This document shows, piece after piece, positions 21,466 to 35,298 of a stretch of 64,000 nucleotides of DNA. A program made the translations under genes and the position numbers. The notes under the pieces are model-generated. The model was not told the origin of the DNA. It worked only from the letters and a program-made list of their open reading frames with translations, and did no database searches. This DNA comes from Vigna angularis (lineage: Eukaryota; Streptophyta; Magnoliopsida; Fabales; Fabaceae), in assembly GCF_016808095.1 (NCBI RefSeq), contig NC_068974.1, forward strand, positions 13,330,001 through 13,394,000, given 5' to 3'. How positions within the stretch are numbered: the first letter of the stretch is position 1; every line of letters begins with the position of its first letter.

Positions 21466-23798
21466 TGCTACGACTGTCGCGGTCATACAAATTTGATTAC
21501 AGAAATAAGTATGCAGTATAACTAGGAAGTGACTCCTAGGTCGTCTCACAAGGACCAATTTGTGACGGTTCAGTCTCAGATTTTTTTTTTTACACAAAAG
21601 GGGGGTGTTTGTGAATATTTTTGGATGCGAAAAATAAAATTAAAACTGGAAATTAAATAACACAGAATTTAAAAAATGTTGAAATAAATTTAAAAGACAA
21701 TAAAAACTGAACAATGAAAGACAGTAAAAACAGAACAGTAATTATGCAGAAACGGTAAAAACATTGTAATTAAAATTTACCAAAAGCTTCAGTAAAAATA
21801 AACCGTAAAAAATGACTCTTGAAAATAACATTACCAGTAAAACACAATGATAGAATTTAACGGTGTAGAAAATCATTAACGGTAAATTTAAGAGATAAAA
21901 AGATTTAACTGGAAATGGAATAAAAACAATAAAAATAAAATTGTTTGACTGAAAATGAAATTCAACATTAAAATAAAATTCTGTAGAAGTAAAAATGAAA
22001 TGAACAATGCTTCAGAAATAAAAACTACATTTTTGGATGAAATGGAAACTCAGCCCCTGGAAGGGAGGAACCGAGAGTTGCTTCCTAAACTTACTCCTAA
22101 TCCTAAATCTAATCCCCTTTAAAATTCTCCCAAGTCTCCTCCTTTTCTTCTCTGCTGCCTTCCATTTTTATAACCACAATTCTTAACCCGTGAGCCTCTC
22201 CTTTTGCCAACTTGTCTTCTTCTTCAATCACTTTTTGCACACCATTCCAATCGTGGGCTCCTCGTGGTTGTCCGTGAAGACTCTTCTTTTCGGTTGCTGG
22301 CTTTTGAGGATGTAGCTGGATAGTGAAGGCAGCTGGTTCTGCAAAAGTTCAATCACCGTGAGCTCCTCTCCCTCTGCATACATCTTCTCCAACGTGCTGG
22401 ACTGATGGAGGTTGCTGGACTGGGAAACTGAGAGTGGCGGCTGGAGTTTGAAGCTTGCTGGACTTGCAACCAAGCTGGATGCTTGAAGCTGCTGCTGGTG
22501 TTTGCGCAGGCCGTGAGCTTTGCCAAATGAAGATCCAAATCTAAAAGTTTGTGTGGAGTGGAAGAGATGGAGAGTTAAAGAAAATCTGCACTCCAAGCCT
22601 CTCAAAAGCCGTGACCTTCCATGGGTGGTGGCTTCTCTTCTTCCAGCAGGCCTTGTCTCTCTTCTTGCTTCTCTTCCAGGCCGTGACAGCATCCAGTCCG
22701 TGACAGCAGCAACTGTGATCTTTCCTTCAACGTGCACATCATCCCTCTTCTCCTTTGGACGTAAGCTGGACAACACCGAAAATAATAATGTTGGCTTTCT
22801 TTTCTTTCTTGTTGATTTTTGGATGAAAGAAATGAATGGTTGCAAGCCGTGGAATGTTGTCAGCTGGATGTCAATTCAAGTCCATTTGTTGTGCAGCGCT
22901 CCATTTTTCTCCCAATTAGAAACCACGTTCCAAGCCAAGAAAGGGTGTGGGGGCGGATCCCACTTTTATTCCCTTGTATATTACCAGAATAAATTGTCCA
23001 TGGGGCCGTGTGCTTCCAGCTCTTGGAGTTCCTAGATGAGGACGTGGCAGCAGCCCTTGAATCCATGTGCTTCACGTTAAAATGCATCACCATTCTATGA
23101 TTTGTTCTTGAACAAAAACATCATACACTAATATCACTAAGTGACCATTTCTTCACGTGAATCACCGTTCCACTTTTGCTCTCTTGCTCCAGATTTATTT
23201 GTCCATGGGCCGTGTGGTGTGTCCTTGGTTGCTCTTTCTCCATGCCCCGTGACCAAATTATTGTTGCAGCATTTCCAACTCTTTGTTTGGAAGCAAATTG
23301 GAAAGTACTATTTTATTTCCATTGTGTATACGTGGGACATGGTGTTCCCTTACAAAATTTAATTATTGAACATCATTACTTCTTAAGCAATTGTGTGGCA
23401 GTAACGTGTGCTCAGCATACCAGCCCATATTCAATTAAAACCTTACTTTCACAAAGCTACGTTCACTTTTAATACTAGAAATGAATTGTTCTTTTCTTCC
23501 CAGGAATATCAGTGTGCCTCCAATGCCCCTTTTTCTTGTGTCAAGAGAAATTAATCCTTTGACTAAATTTTCATTTCTCATTTAATCTCTAAATATCCCA
23601 AACTGTATTTTCAAAATTTTCCCTGCAATTATTAATGCAAATAATTAGCTCAGATAATTCAAATTAATTAAAATAAGAATTTCTGATCGAATTAAGCACT
23701 GTTAAGGAAAATAGGAGAATACTGGACAATTAAGCACAATTCCCCAATTAATTCTAGTACAATAAACTAAGTGAAGTGAACAAAATATTGGCTCATCA
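21466..23798 (-). repeat. T1 LTR (biological 5' LTR)
   Basis: 2333 bp. Differences from the other LTR seen by eye: GATTACAG versus GATTGCAG, AAACAGAAC versus AAACGGAAC, and one extra T in a T run near 21582. All open frames within it are identical to those in the left copy. Confidence 0.93.
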
Positions 23799-23803
23799 TA
23801 CCG

Positions 23804-24159
23804 CTCAGCGGTAAGTGCGTGAGTAGTTTCTTCCCCTCAGCGGCCATTTTGCCCCTCAGCGGATCTCCCGTAAGCTCCTGAGTGCCGCTCAGCGGTAAAC
23901 TGCCGCTGAGCGGTGACTTCAGCTTCTCCTTTTGCACTTTTTGATGTCTTTTCTGATTTCATCTCTCTCCTTCTTCACTTCTTTCACCAAATTCACCTTA
24001 AAACCTGCACAAAAACACTGAAATCAAGCATAAACCTGTCCAACTCTCTTATTTCTGAAAATATGAATGAAAGTATGATTTCAAGCTAGTTTCTAAGTAT
24101 AAAGGTTGCTTTTAGTATCAATTTTAAGCATGAAAATAACAGTTTTTCAACTGTTATCA
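23804..24159 (-). repeat. A1 LTR (biological 5' LTR), second segment
   Basis: Continues the LTR interrupted at 14117 and ends GTTATCA, followed by the target duplication CATAC at 24160-24164. Contains the CCGCTCAGCGG / CCGCTGAGCGG palindromes in the same order as the other copy. Confidence 0.9.
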
Positions 24160-25404
24160 CATACAAGAAGGATGAATCAGTGTGGAACATGTGAGAGCAT
24201 TGCTAGGAATGTTAAGGATAAGAAGAGTTGGGTGTAGAATTGTTCGAAGTGTGAATTACTGGATAAGCAAGGTACAAATACTAGGGCGTGTGTAAGCAAT
24301 GATAAACTGAGAGTCGGGTTTAGTTGAGAGTTTCTGGAACTTAGTGTTATAAGTGAGGATACGAACGTTATTAGGGGCCTCAGTTGAGAGTAGAGAGTGA
24401 ACCGTTTGGTAGAACCGATAGGAAGTGAGCAACGAAAAGATTTTGAGTTAGAGACGAACGGTCAGACGGATAGGACAATTCAAGAACGTGAAGGTCTAGA
24501 CGTACATACAATTTGAACCGAACAGTTTCAAATTCTGAAATTAGATTGTTGAATGTAGGGATAGAAGGGATTGTAGTCAGGCGAACCGTAATTCTGCCTC
24601 TAGGACGTACGCGCGTTTAGAATTGATTAGGGGTCAGAGAAGAAGTCTCATTTCCTCCAATGACCAAGAAATCCAGTCTTTGCCTAAACCTAAGATATTT
24701 AATACTCTCCATCAATCACTTGGAAAAGTTTCTATGCTCTCCTTCTTAAACAGTAGCTGTCAGTTAGACCAACTTTTAATTTATTTAGTTGGTTTCCTTG
24801 CTGATTAGTCGTTCGGTTTTCGTCTAATCGTTCGTGGCAAAACTTTCTCTTCCTTCTACGCGTGGGTTATAAACGAACATTCTATTTTTCTCTTCTTGGA
24901 CGTTCGTTATTTCCATCCTTTACTTGGATTGATTCTATATATATATAAATATATATAATTATATACACATATATTACTTTGCCTTGGTTTTCAATAATAA
25001 TTCAACCCTGTAATATTCAGATTTTTCCTCTCTGTGTTTTCTCTTCTCTAATATTTGGTATCTTCTGTTTCTCTGTTTCACACTCGAATCAAACAGTGAT
25101 AAATTTTTCCATTTAATATTTCTCCTTTGGAAGACTTGTGACTTTCTACTAGTAACTTTCGCATTCTGTATTTATGTTACCGATCAGTTAACCTCTCTAA
25201 GCCATTATCTATTTACTTAAATGTTATCAACCAGTTCTTTACGTCAGAGTTTTTCTGCAGTTCACTTTCTTCCCATAATTATTCAGCCTCACTCAAATAT
25301 AATCGATCGGTATAGTTGAAACCGGTCAACATTGAAGATTTGCTAAGGACGTGCGTGTGGGCAGAGTCGTTCGTCCTAGGAAGCTGTCGCCTAAATTCAT
25401 TTGA

Positions 25405-25729
25405 CCGTACCAGATTTTGAGACGCATTGGGCCAGTAGCGTACGAGATATCATTGCCTCCTCAATTAGCTAATCTTCATCTAGTTTTCAGGTACCACCAC
25501 TCTGGAAGTATATTGGAGAATCATCTCATGTGCTAGAGCTAGAGGACGCTCGTATTTATGGATACCGATCGGTAGAAATACAACCAGTACGTATTGGAGA
25601 TAGCCAAACCAAGTACTACAAGAGGAAAGTCATCAAATTGGTGGGTGTAGTCTGGGACGAGAAGACTGACGACATTATGTGGCAAGTTGAAGATTTCAAG
25701 CAGGGACAAGTGCTCTCGTCTATTCTTTA
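25405..25729 (+). pseudogene. G1 integrase C-terminal remnant
   Basis: The first part reads ILRRIGPVAYEISLPPQLANLH, the conserved end of the chromovirus integrase where the strand leads to a V-F-H-V-S-Q-L motif. After a frameshift near 25500, a second frame (25530-25729) holds VEIQPVRIGDS, VIKLVGVVWD and WQVEDF, matching the usual tail with I-V-D-R and W-E-x-E. The catalytic core, reverse transcriptase and RNase H are missing upstream. It sits directly before the polypurine tract, as the end of pol should. Confidence 0.75.
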
Positions 25730-25760
25730 GTATGTTTTAATTTTCGAGGACGAAAATTTT

Positions 25761-25774
25761 GTAGTTGGAGGGAA
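25761..25774 (+). other. G1 polypurine tract
   Basis: GTAGTTGGAGGGAA directly precedes the LTR start TGTCAG. This is where second-strand DNA synthesis would be primed. Confidence 0.8.
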
Positions 25775-28425
25775 TGTCAGACCTCGGAAAACCCCACCCA
25801 AACCACACCTGTCTAATCTCATTAAAAACGCACCCAAAACCCCTCTGAGCGGACGCCAGGTGTCAACCAGCGAAGTTTCGAAAATCATATAATGGAAGGC
25901 AGGTGTCAGCAGGAGAGCGGACGTCTGTTTGGATGGGGGAAAACAAAAGTGATTTTCTAAAAAGTCGTACCTACTCTCTTCTGCATGCACCTTCTCCTTT
26001 CCAAACTCTGATCTTCCATTTCTCCTTCTTCTCTCTAGAAAACCCTCCCTTCTCTCTACGTTAACTCATCTTTTCTCTGCTCCGATCAACGTTCAGGCAC
26101 CGTAGGAGCATTCCCAGCGTCCCAAGCTTCATCTTGAACCGAACGAGTTTCAAGTTTGAGCGAGTAAGCGTATCTATCCTTAGTCGTTCATCTTTTGTTA
26201 CATGCAAACCAAGTTCTGGTTGCATGCAGGGGTATAGTCTAAGTTATTTGTGATTCTGATGTTGTTCAGTTTAAGTTGGAAGAGTTAAGTGATCATTGAG
26301 GGTAGAAAGCTGTAGTCGGGCGAACCAAAAACCTATTCTTAGGCAGTTCAATCACGTATCCAGGTAAGGGAAGCTTATTTAATTTAATTTGTATGTTGTG
26401 GTATTGTATGAACATTCGTTATTGGACTGAATGATTTTGATGCATGATGGTTGATATGATTGGATTGAATGAACGTTCGTTGATTTAATGAGTGGAAATG
26501 AAATATGGCTGAGTTATGTATAATGTATGAAATATATGAAACTTACATGATATGGATTGTATGAGGAATAGGAAATGTACTATAATATGAACGTATGGAA
26601 TTATGAAGTTGTATACTGAGAAATGAATTGGAATGTAAATGAATTTGAATATGAACTTTCCCTATGATAACGTACGAGCGTTACTGAACGGTCTTTGACC
26701 GTTCAGTTTTCCTGGTAAACATAGTTGAAATGTGATCATTTCATTTGGAGAGTATCCTAGTTGAGGACGAACGTCCTCGTGTGGTAATACTATGCTTGAG
26801 CGTTCGGCCAAGCACAGTTGTATCCGGGTATCCTGTGATAAACTAAAGTTCTATATGTAACAGTATATTTTGTTGTCCGTAAACACTGCTTCGATAGTAT
26901 TTTATACTATTTATTAAGCCTTTTTATTATAAGTTTAAATGTGCTCGGTCTTACACCAAGCGCTCGTCCCAAATAAGTGCTCGGTCTTACACCAAGCGTT
27001 CGTCCTGAATAAGTGCTCGGTCTTACACCTAGCGCTCGTACTGAGTAGTGCTCGGTCTTATACCAAGCGCTCGTACTCGTTTTTAATTTATCAATCTTGA
27101 TGAAACAACGTTCGTCCAATTTCAGTAGAATCTCTATTACCATGTTCGGTCATTGACTGGCATTAGGTTTCTACATTTGAATTATTCCAAGTATGGTTCT
27201 CTAACGTCTTGATGTGTCTACATCCATTGGATCCGGCCTAGAGCCTCCGTACTTAATTTATTCTTTGAGTATTGGTCTGAACTCACGAGAGTCAGGTCAT
27301 TCAGCTGATTTACGTGGTAAATAACGTTCGTCATATATGGTATATTATTGTACTCGGTTTGTTTCTCAAATCAAAAAGTAATTCTCTCGGTCTTATTCTA
27401 TTCTGGAACTGGAGATCTCTCTATCTCGTTCCAAGTGTTCGTCCTCGTTCTGAGTGAGGATTGAATGTTCGGTATCGACTATCCGTTAGAATCTTTGAAC
27501 AAAGATGAAATTTAACTTATTGGTAATGAAAGATGAATTTGAGAAAAGTAATAATGAAGGATGAAATTGAAAATGATTAGAAATGAAATAGGAAGAGAAT
27601 GTGATGTGAATGAAATGATGTGGATTTGAACGAGCGTTCCAGGGAGGAACGACTCATGGATGAATATTGGAATTGGTAAAGTATGACTGTGGGCATGCTA
27701 ATGCTGGCGGTTCATCCTGATGTTCTGTGAGTACTCGTCCTCACGTAGAGGAGGGTAGGTCATGTGTAGGAACGACAGGAGGTCCTAGTCCTTAGGGGTA
27801 CTTTGGACGGAACGGACTAAACTCGGGTGGCAGCTGATGAGAGTTTTCCAGTTACTACATCACCCGGGTGCACGAACGCCTGTAGCTACGCAGATTTCAT
27901 ACAGTCCGGATAGTCAGTCTAGTGATAGGGTTGTGTGATACGTACGTTGAAATTTATATGGTGTTGAATTATTTGAAATGTATGTTTATGCATGAATTAA
28001 ATTACATAAGCTTACCTGCGTTTCCTGTCGTGTCTGTTTTTTTACGTCCGTCCTTGTCATTGCAATGATCATCCGTGTGGATGTGAGCAGAAGGAGTCGA
28101 GCTGCTGGAAAAGGCGTTGGAAGAAGAAAATTTGGAAGAAAGCGAAGTCAAGACCGTAGAGTAGGATGTTCGGTCAATAGTCTAGTTATAGTAAGGTGGA
28201 CATCCGCTCACCTTCCCTTTTGTTTATGTATGAATGATCGGTGTCGTTATTTTGTAAACTGGTCGGATAGTTTTGGGTAGTGATGTACGGCTTAAATTTG
28301 TAACTCTTTCTGTAAGGCCGTTCGGCCATGAGCGTACGCTCGACTATAGTGTAAGACTAATCTGGTTTATTATTAATGTAATTATTCTATCATATGGTTT
28401 ATTGCTGTATTTTTGGGATGTTACA
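25775..28425 (+). repeat. G1 3' LTR, complete
   Basis: 2651 bp, TGTCAGACC...GATGTTACA. It contains the 36-bp tandem array at 26941-27082. The base run after it is TATTA, probably one half of the target duplication; the other half is lost. It landed at the very start of the first peptide-gene unit. Confidence 0.92.
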
Positions 28426-28970
28426 TATTACAACCTCATAGACACATTAAATAACTCTAAAATAAATTAGAACAAAACACTCCTAGTGATAAATTAAATA
28501 TTTTAACTTTTTTAATATTGCATTAATTAATTTTTTATTTAGTAATATAAATTTATACATATATATACACAAAAACACACACATATTGGATTTAAATATT
28601 TAAATATTGGATTTTAAATATTTAGCTTTCTATATTTAAATATTGGATTTTAAATATGAAACATAGTCAAAATTTACATTTAAAGTAATTATATCTTAAA
28701 TGTATTTAAGGTCAAAATAATTACATTTAAAGTCAAAATATATTATATTGACTAAATATACTTAAGAATGAAAAAGTATAATATTTTTTTTCCTCACGTG
28801 TTTAGCTTTATATATTTAAATATTGGATTTTAAATATGAAACATTGTCAAAATTTACATTTAAAGTAATTATATCTTTATATAATAAAGAAGTTATTAAT
28901 ATATTTATTTTTAAATCAATTTTATTGACTAATTAACTTTTAATGGAAAAGAGTATAATAATTATTTCTC

Positions 28971-28977
28971 TATAAAT
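28971..28977 (+). promoter_or_regulatory. TATA box of peptide gene 1
   Basis: TATAAAT lies 85 bases before the ATG. The same box is at 34530-34536 before gene 2, and the flanks are conserved between units. Confidence 0.65.
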
Positions 28978-29061
28978 TCATGGTTAGCTTTCTGAAAAGC
29001 AATACCAAATACTTTTCCTTCTATTCATATTTTGAATCCTTAGAAAACTTACATAAGAGAT

Positions 29062-29535
29062 ATGGAAAAAGTTGAGATAAAAGCTATTGGAGTTTTAGTT
29101 ATGGTGATGATTCTTTTGAGTTTTACACATGCTGAATTAAATAGCAAAAATGATGCTTTTTTATGCAGTGTTAAATGTGCATTAAAATGTGAACTTAAAG
29201 TCTCTCCTGAATATGAAAAATGTCTTACAGATTGTGAATCACACTGCAATGAATTATCCCCTGATCCTATATTTAAATGTTTTACTAGCTGTGACTTAAT
29301 GAAGGTCGTTGCCTACAACACTGGTACGTGCTCTCTCAAAATTTTTACTTGTTTCAATAGTTTTACATTTTTATTTAGATTTCATTTTATTAATTATTTT
29401 TTTTGATAACTTTGTTAATTAGCTTTCCTATTGCTTATAATTTTAACCATTGACTTTACTTTCTTATCAGGCGCTCATGATCTTGCAAATAACGTGATGA
29501 ATACGTGCATGCAAGAGTGTACAAAAAAGTTGTAA
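29062..29535 (+). CDS. secreted cysteine-rich peptide, thionin-like / Ole e 6-like CX3C type, gene 1
   Basis: Two exons: 29062-29323 and 29471-29535. The donor is GTACGT, the acceptor TTATCAG, and the join is in frame with a stop at 29533, giving 108 residues. Residues 1-24 form a signal peptide (hydrophobic GVLVMVMILLSFTHA), so the product is secreted. The mature part has ten cysteines in CX3C steps: CSVKCALKC, CLTDCESHC, CFTSC and, from exon 2, CMQEC. This is like plant thionin-like or pollen Ole e 6-like small proteins; the family name is by pattern only. Such peptides act in defence or pollination signalling. AATAAA-like signals lie near 29697. Gene 2 is its tandem partner. Confidence 0.8.
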
Positions 29536-30792
29536 TTTCTAAGAAGAACTTTGTAGTGAAACATTGATAGAAGAAATTATATTCCTACACAATTTTGAGA
29601 AATAATCTTGATCAATGTTGAATTATTTTTATACTTATTGTGTAACTACTTTCCTCCATTTTATGTCTTCCTTTGTACTATTGAAACTTGAGTATTAATA
29701 AAATTAATAAAATAAAAAAATTTGTTTTAACAACATTAACATAAAATTTCCATTAAGAAAGAAAATTACAAAATATTCTAACAAAAAATAGTGATATTTA
29801 AGGTGTGTGAGCAAGATAATTGAGATATAATACGAATTAAAACTATGAATATGTAACATCCCTTCCGAATTATTATAGTATTTTAAGACAAAATTTTATC
29901 CAAAAAGTGTAATCTGATTAAGGTGACAATTTTAATAGTTTTAGTATTTTATAAATTGTAAAATAGTCTAGTTTAGGTCAAAACTATATTTAACAGGTTA
30001 TGCTGTGATTAAATTCCTTTTAAGGATAACTTGGCACATAACATATTTAGACTCAATTAAAACTGACTATGGTAACATGTAACATACCTTAACTTATTTG
30101 CACATCATAAAAAAAAGAAACCTTTAAATCCATTAGAATAATAGTGTGAAGTTACATTATTATTATTTTATAGTTTTTTATATTATTTAAGAGATCTAAC
30201 GTTTTTAAAAATAATTAATACTGATGAAGAAATATGTGCTAAAAAGTTTATTATCTTCTGTTTCAAATTCTATAGTTGTAATCAAAGAGTATCATTCTTT
30301 AATAGAAAATTTTTTCCATCAAAACATCCTTTTTTATATATATATATATATTAAATATCAAAAAAATTGTGTTTAGGATATATTCATTAAATATATTTTA
30401 TGGTATTAAATATTTGATTTCATGAAATATAATATTTATTTATTAATTTAATTATGTGTTATATTTTTTATAATTTTTATTGTTTTAATTAAATTTTCAT
30501 TTGAAGGTTTTTTCCTTACATTTTTAAAATATTTTAATTAAATTTCTATTATTTAAAAGAAAGAACTTCAGTAAAAAATTCAAATTTTTAAAAACTTAAA
30601 ATTTATTTTATTATTTAAATAGTTATCCGTAAGTCAAACAAGCTAACTTCTCTTACAATAATATTATGTCTAATTAACTTGGTCCATATTTTATTTGGTA
30701 ATAATGTATTATTTAGAAAATATAAATTTTATAATAACATACATTAATTATAATAAACAATTGGTTTGTTTTAACATATTCATAACACAAGA

Positions 30793-30837
<45 letters not shown>

Positions 30838-31730
30838 ATATGTTAATGATGATAAATTGATAAAATAATATACTATATGTTTTAATATATATAATCATTT
30901 GAGAATATCTAATTACCATTAGATTTCGTAGAGAATTTTAATAAAATAATTTAAGATAATATTTAGGATACTATAAATTTTATTGAAAATAGTATATATA
31001 TTTAGATGTTTACCATGTTAAAAGAAACTTAATAATATTCTAAAATTGTGATAAAATTTTTTATTTTTAATATTTTTATTTTAGAAATAATAATACAAAG
31101 AAATAGATAAATGCTTTTGGAATAATTTTTTATAAATATAATTGCGGGTAATTCCTTTTGTTGTAAAATCATTGGGATTTAATGATATAGAAAAAAACAT
31201 AACTCATTCTGAATACAACTAATTGTCTTATTTCTTGGTATTCACTTATTCTGCCGTTATATATATTTTATAGAAATATTATATAATTGTTTTACAAAAA
31301 ATTCTTTTCACTCAACTATTGCTGCAAATAAAATTTGAAGAAATTATTACTTCTAATTTTAAATGATAAAAAGTTTTTATATTTGTTTTTCACAAAATAT
31401 TATCTTAATAATTTTTTCATAATGTAGATATTATTTTCTTACATCATTAAGGATGACAATATTACACTATAAAATGACATCATTATAATATGAATTGATT
31501 ATCACTATGCAGCCATTATAAGTTTCCACGTATTCACTGATATTATAAGGTTGTCATTTAACAAAAGAAATAAAAATAACACTTTGCATAAAGAATAAGA
31601 ATTATATTACAACCACATAGACACATTAAATAACTCTAAAATAAAATAGAACAAAACACTCCTAGTGGTAAGTTAAATATTTACACTTTTCTAATATTGC
31701 ATTAATTAATTTTTTAATTAATAACATAAA

Positions 31731-31732
31731 TT

Positions 31733-31763
<31 letters not shown>

Positions 31764-31779
31764 GTATGTATATATGTGT

Positions 31780-31819
<40 letters not shown>

Positions 31820-31904
31820 GTATATGTATATGTATGTATGTATATGTATGTATATGTATGTATGTATATAGATATATATGTATGTATATAGATATATATG
31901 TATG

Positions 31905-31936
<32 letters not shown>

Positions 31937-32127
31937 GATATGTATATATATATTATACACATATATATATATATATAGATATATATATATATATATATAG
32001 ATATATATATATATATATATATATAGATATATAGATATATATATTTATATATATATATATATATAATATATATTATATATAGATATATGTATATATATAT
32101 ATAGATATATATATCTATATATATATA
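31731..32127. repeat. long (TA)n / (TATG)n microsatellite
   Basis: About 400 bp of TA dinucleotides with interspersed TATG and TAGA. It forms long meaningless open frames on both strands. It sits in the upstream part of unit 2 and borders R1. Other (TA)n tracts: about 30800-30836, 33246-33302, 33948-33992, 44380-44436, 50690-50716, 55650-55712, 56178-56240, 56687-56712. Confidence 0.95.
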
Positions 32128-33998
<1,871 letters not shown>

Positions 33999-34619
33999 TA
34001 ATCTTTTAAATAAACTATTTTAATACTACATTTAAAATTTAGGAGACATAGTCAAAAATTACATTCATTGAATATATTAATTATATAATAAAGCAATATA
34101 TAAAATAATAATATTTTTCTAATTAAAATATATTTTGTTGACTAAATATTTTTAAGAATGAAAAAGTATAATATTTTTTTCCTTACGTGTTTAGCTTTCT
34201 ATATTTAAATATTCGACTTTAAATATGAAACATAGTCAAAATTTACATTTAAAGTAATTATATCTTAAATATATTTAAAGTCAAAATAATTACATTTAAA
34301 GTCAAAGTATTAACTAAATATTCTTAAAAATGAAAAAGTATAGTATTTTTTTCCTTACGTTTTTAGCTTTCTATATTTAAATATTGGATTTTAAATATGA
34401 AACATCGTCAAAATTTACATATAGTAATTATATCTTTATATAATAAATAAGTTATTAATATTTTTATATTTAAATAAATTTTATTGACTGATTATTTTTT
34501 AATGTAAAAACGTATAATAATTATTTCTCTATAAATTCATGGTTAGCTTTCTTAAAACAATACCAAAGACTTTTTCTTCTATTCATATTTTGAATCCTTA
34601 GAAAACTTACAAAAGAGAT

Positions 34620-35092
34620 ATGGAAAAAGTTGAGATAAAAGCTATTGGAGTTTTAGTTATGGTGATGATTCTTTTGAGTTTTACACATGCTGAATTAAAT
34701 AGCAAAACTGATGGTTTGATATGCAATGTTAAATGTTCACTCAAATGTAATCCTTTAGCCTCTCCTCAATATGAAAAATGTATGATAGATTGTGAATCAC
34801 ATTGTAATAAAATATCCTCTGATCCTATTTCTAAATGTTTTACTAGTTGTGACTTAATGAAGGTCATTGCCTACAACACTGGTACGTGCTCTCTCAAAAT
34901 ATTTACTTGTTTCAATAGTTTTACATTTTTATTTAGATTTCCTTTTATTAATTATTTTTTTCATATCTTTGTTAATTAGCTTTCTTATTGCTTATAATTT
35001 TAACTATTGACTTTACTTTCTTATCAGGCGCTCATGATCTTGCAAATAACGTGATAAATACATGCATGGAAGAGTGTACAAAAAAGTTGTAA
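34620..35092 (+). CDS. secreted cysteine-rich peptide, thionin-like / Ole e 6-like CX3C type, gene 2
   Basis: Exons 34620-34881 and 35028-35092, same splice sites as gene 1, 108 residues. The signal peptide is identical to gene 1, and the ten cysteines keep their spacing (CNVKCSLKC, CMIDCESHC, CFTSC, CMEEC). Between the signal peptide and CFTSC about 17 residues differ from gene 1, while the C-terminal third differs at about three. The TATA box is at 34530. The downstream region is cut after about 200 bases by the Tat insertion at 35299. Likely an active duplicate with a changed mature surface; target unknown. Confidence 0.8.
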
Positions 35093-35298
35093 TTTCTAAG
35101 AACTTTTGAGTGAAATTTGATAGAAGAAATTGTATTCCTACCAAATTTTCAGAAATAATCTTGATCGATAAACAATGTTCAATTATTTTCATACTTATTT
35201 TGTAACTACTTTCCTCCATTTTATGTATTCCTTTGTACTATTGAAACTTGAGTATTAATAAAATTAATAAAATAAAAAAATTTATTTTAACAACATTA

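Larger units (their letters stand above)
14118..23798 (-). mobile_element. gag-only Athila-like LTR element T1 carrying an antisense WOX gene
   Basis: A minus-strand element of 9681 bp inserted in an A1 LTR with duplication TACCG (14113-14117, 23799-23803). LTRs are 14118-16449 and 21466-23798 (TGCTACG...CTCATCA). By eye they differ at only about two bases plus one T-run length change, so insertion is very recent. The primer site on the minus strand is TGGCGCCGCTGCCGGGGACC. Gag is intact; no protease, reverse transcriptase, RNase H or integrase is present. About 2.1 kb between gag and the polypurine end is foreign and holds a homeobox gene on the plus strand. It would depend on another Athila element for movement. 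Confidence 0.93.
5536..24159 (-). mobile_element. Athila-like LTR retrotransposon A1, nested in G1, pol-deleted
   Basis: A1 lies on the minus strand. Its LTRs are TGATGGAC...GTTATCA at 5536-6821 and at 13170-14117 joined to 23804-24159; the second is split by T1. The 5-bp duplication CATAC flanks it (5531-5535, 24160-24164). Without T1 the element is about 8.9 kb. In transcription order it has the 5' LTR, a primer site TGGCGCCGTTGTCGGGGA, gag with protease, a possible integrase tail, an accessory ORF and the 3' LTR. Reverse transcriptase, RNase H and the integrase core are missing, so it must move in trans. By eye the LTRs differ at about 11 positions in about 1.29 kb, making it younger than G1. 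Confidence 0.93.
1236..28425 (+). mobile_element. Ty3/gypsy LTR retrotransposon G1, pol-deleted, hosting nested insertions
   Basis: G1 is a plus-strand Ty3/gypsy element with a truncated 5' LTR (1236-3727), a primer site like initiator tRNA-Met (TGGTATCAGAGC), a broken gag (3879-5112), a remnant of the integrase C-terminus (25405-25729), a polypurine tract and a full 3' LTR (25775-28425). Protease, reverse transcriptase, RNase H and the integrase core are absent, so it is non-autonomous. A1 is inserted at 5536-24159 with target duplication CATAC. The LTRs differ at dozens of sites by eye, so G1 is the oldest of the three nested elements. The gag and integrase remnants resemble the Del/Tekay-type chromovirus group; that lineage call is inference. 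Confidence 0.9.
28426..31600 (+). repeat. tandem unit 1 of the peptide-gene array
   Basis: Three unit starts share TAGACACATTAAATAACTC: near 28439, 31619 and 47709. Unit 1 holds about 630 bp upstream sequence, gene 1 and about 2 kb downstream sequence, and its end runs directly into the start of unit 2. Short motifs (ATTTAAATATTGGATTTTAAATA) recur in the upstream part. Nothing else is coded in 29536-31600. Confidence 0.8.

Noticed and set aside
29062..29406. Peptide gene 1 as an unspliced 114-residue protein
   Set aside because: The tail after GTACGT is hydrophobic intron translation. Splicing adds the conserved CX3C pair and the same arrangement recurs in gene 2.
31718..32034. Long open frames of alternating Y/I residues on both strands
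   Set aside because: They are the direct translation of (TA)n/(TATG)n microsatellite and not genes.
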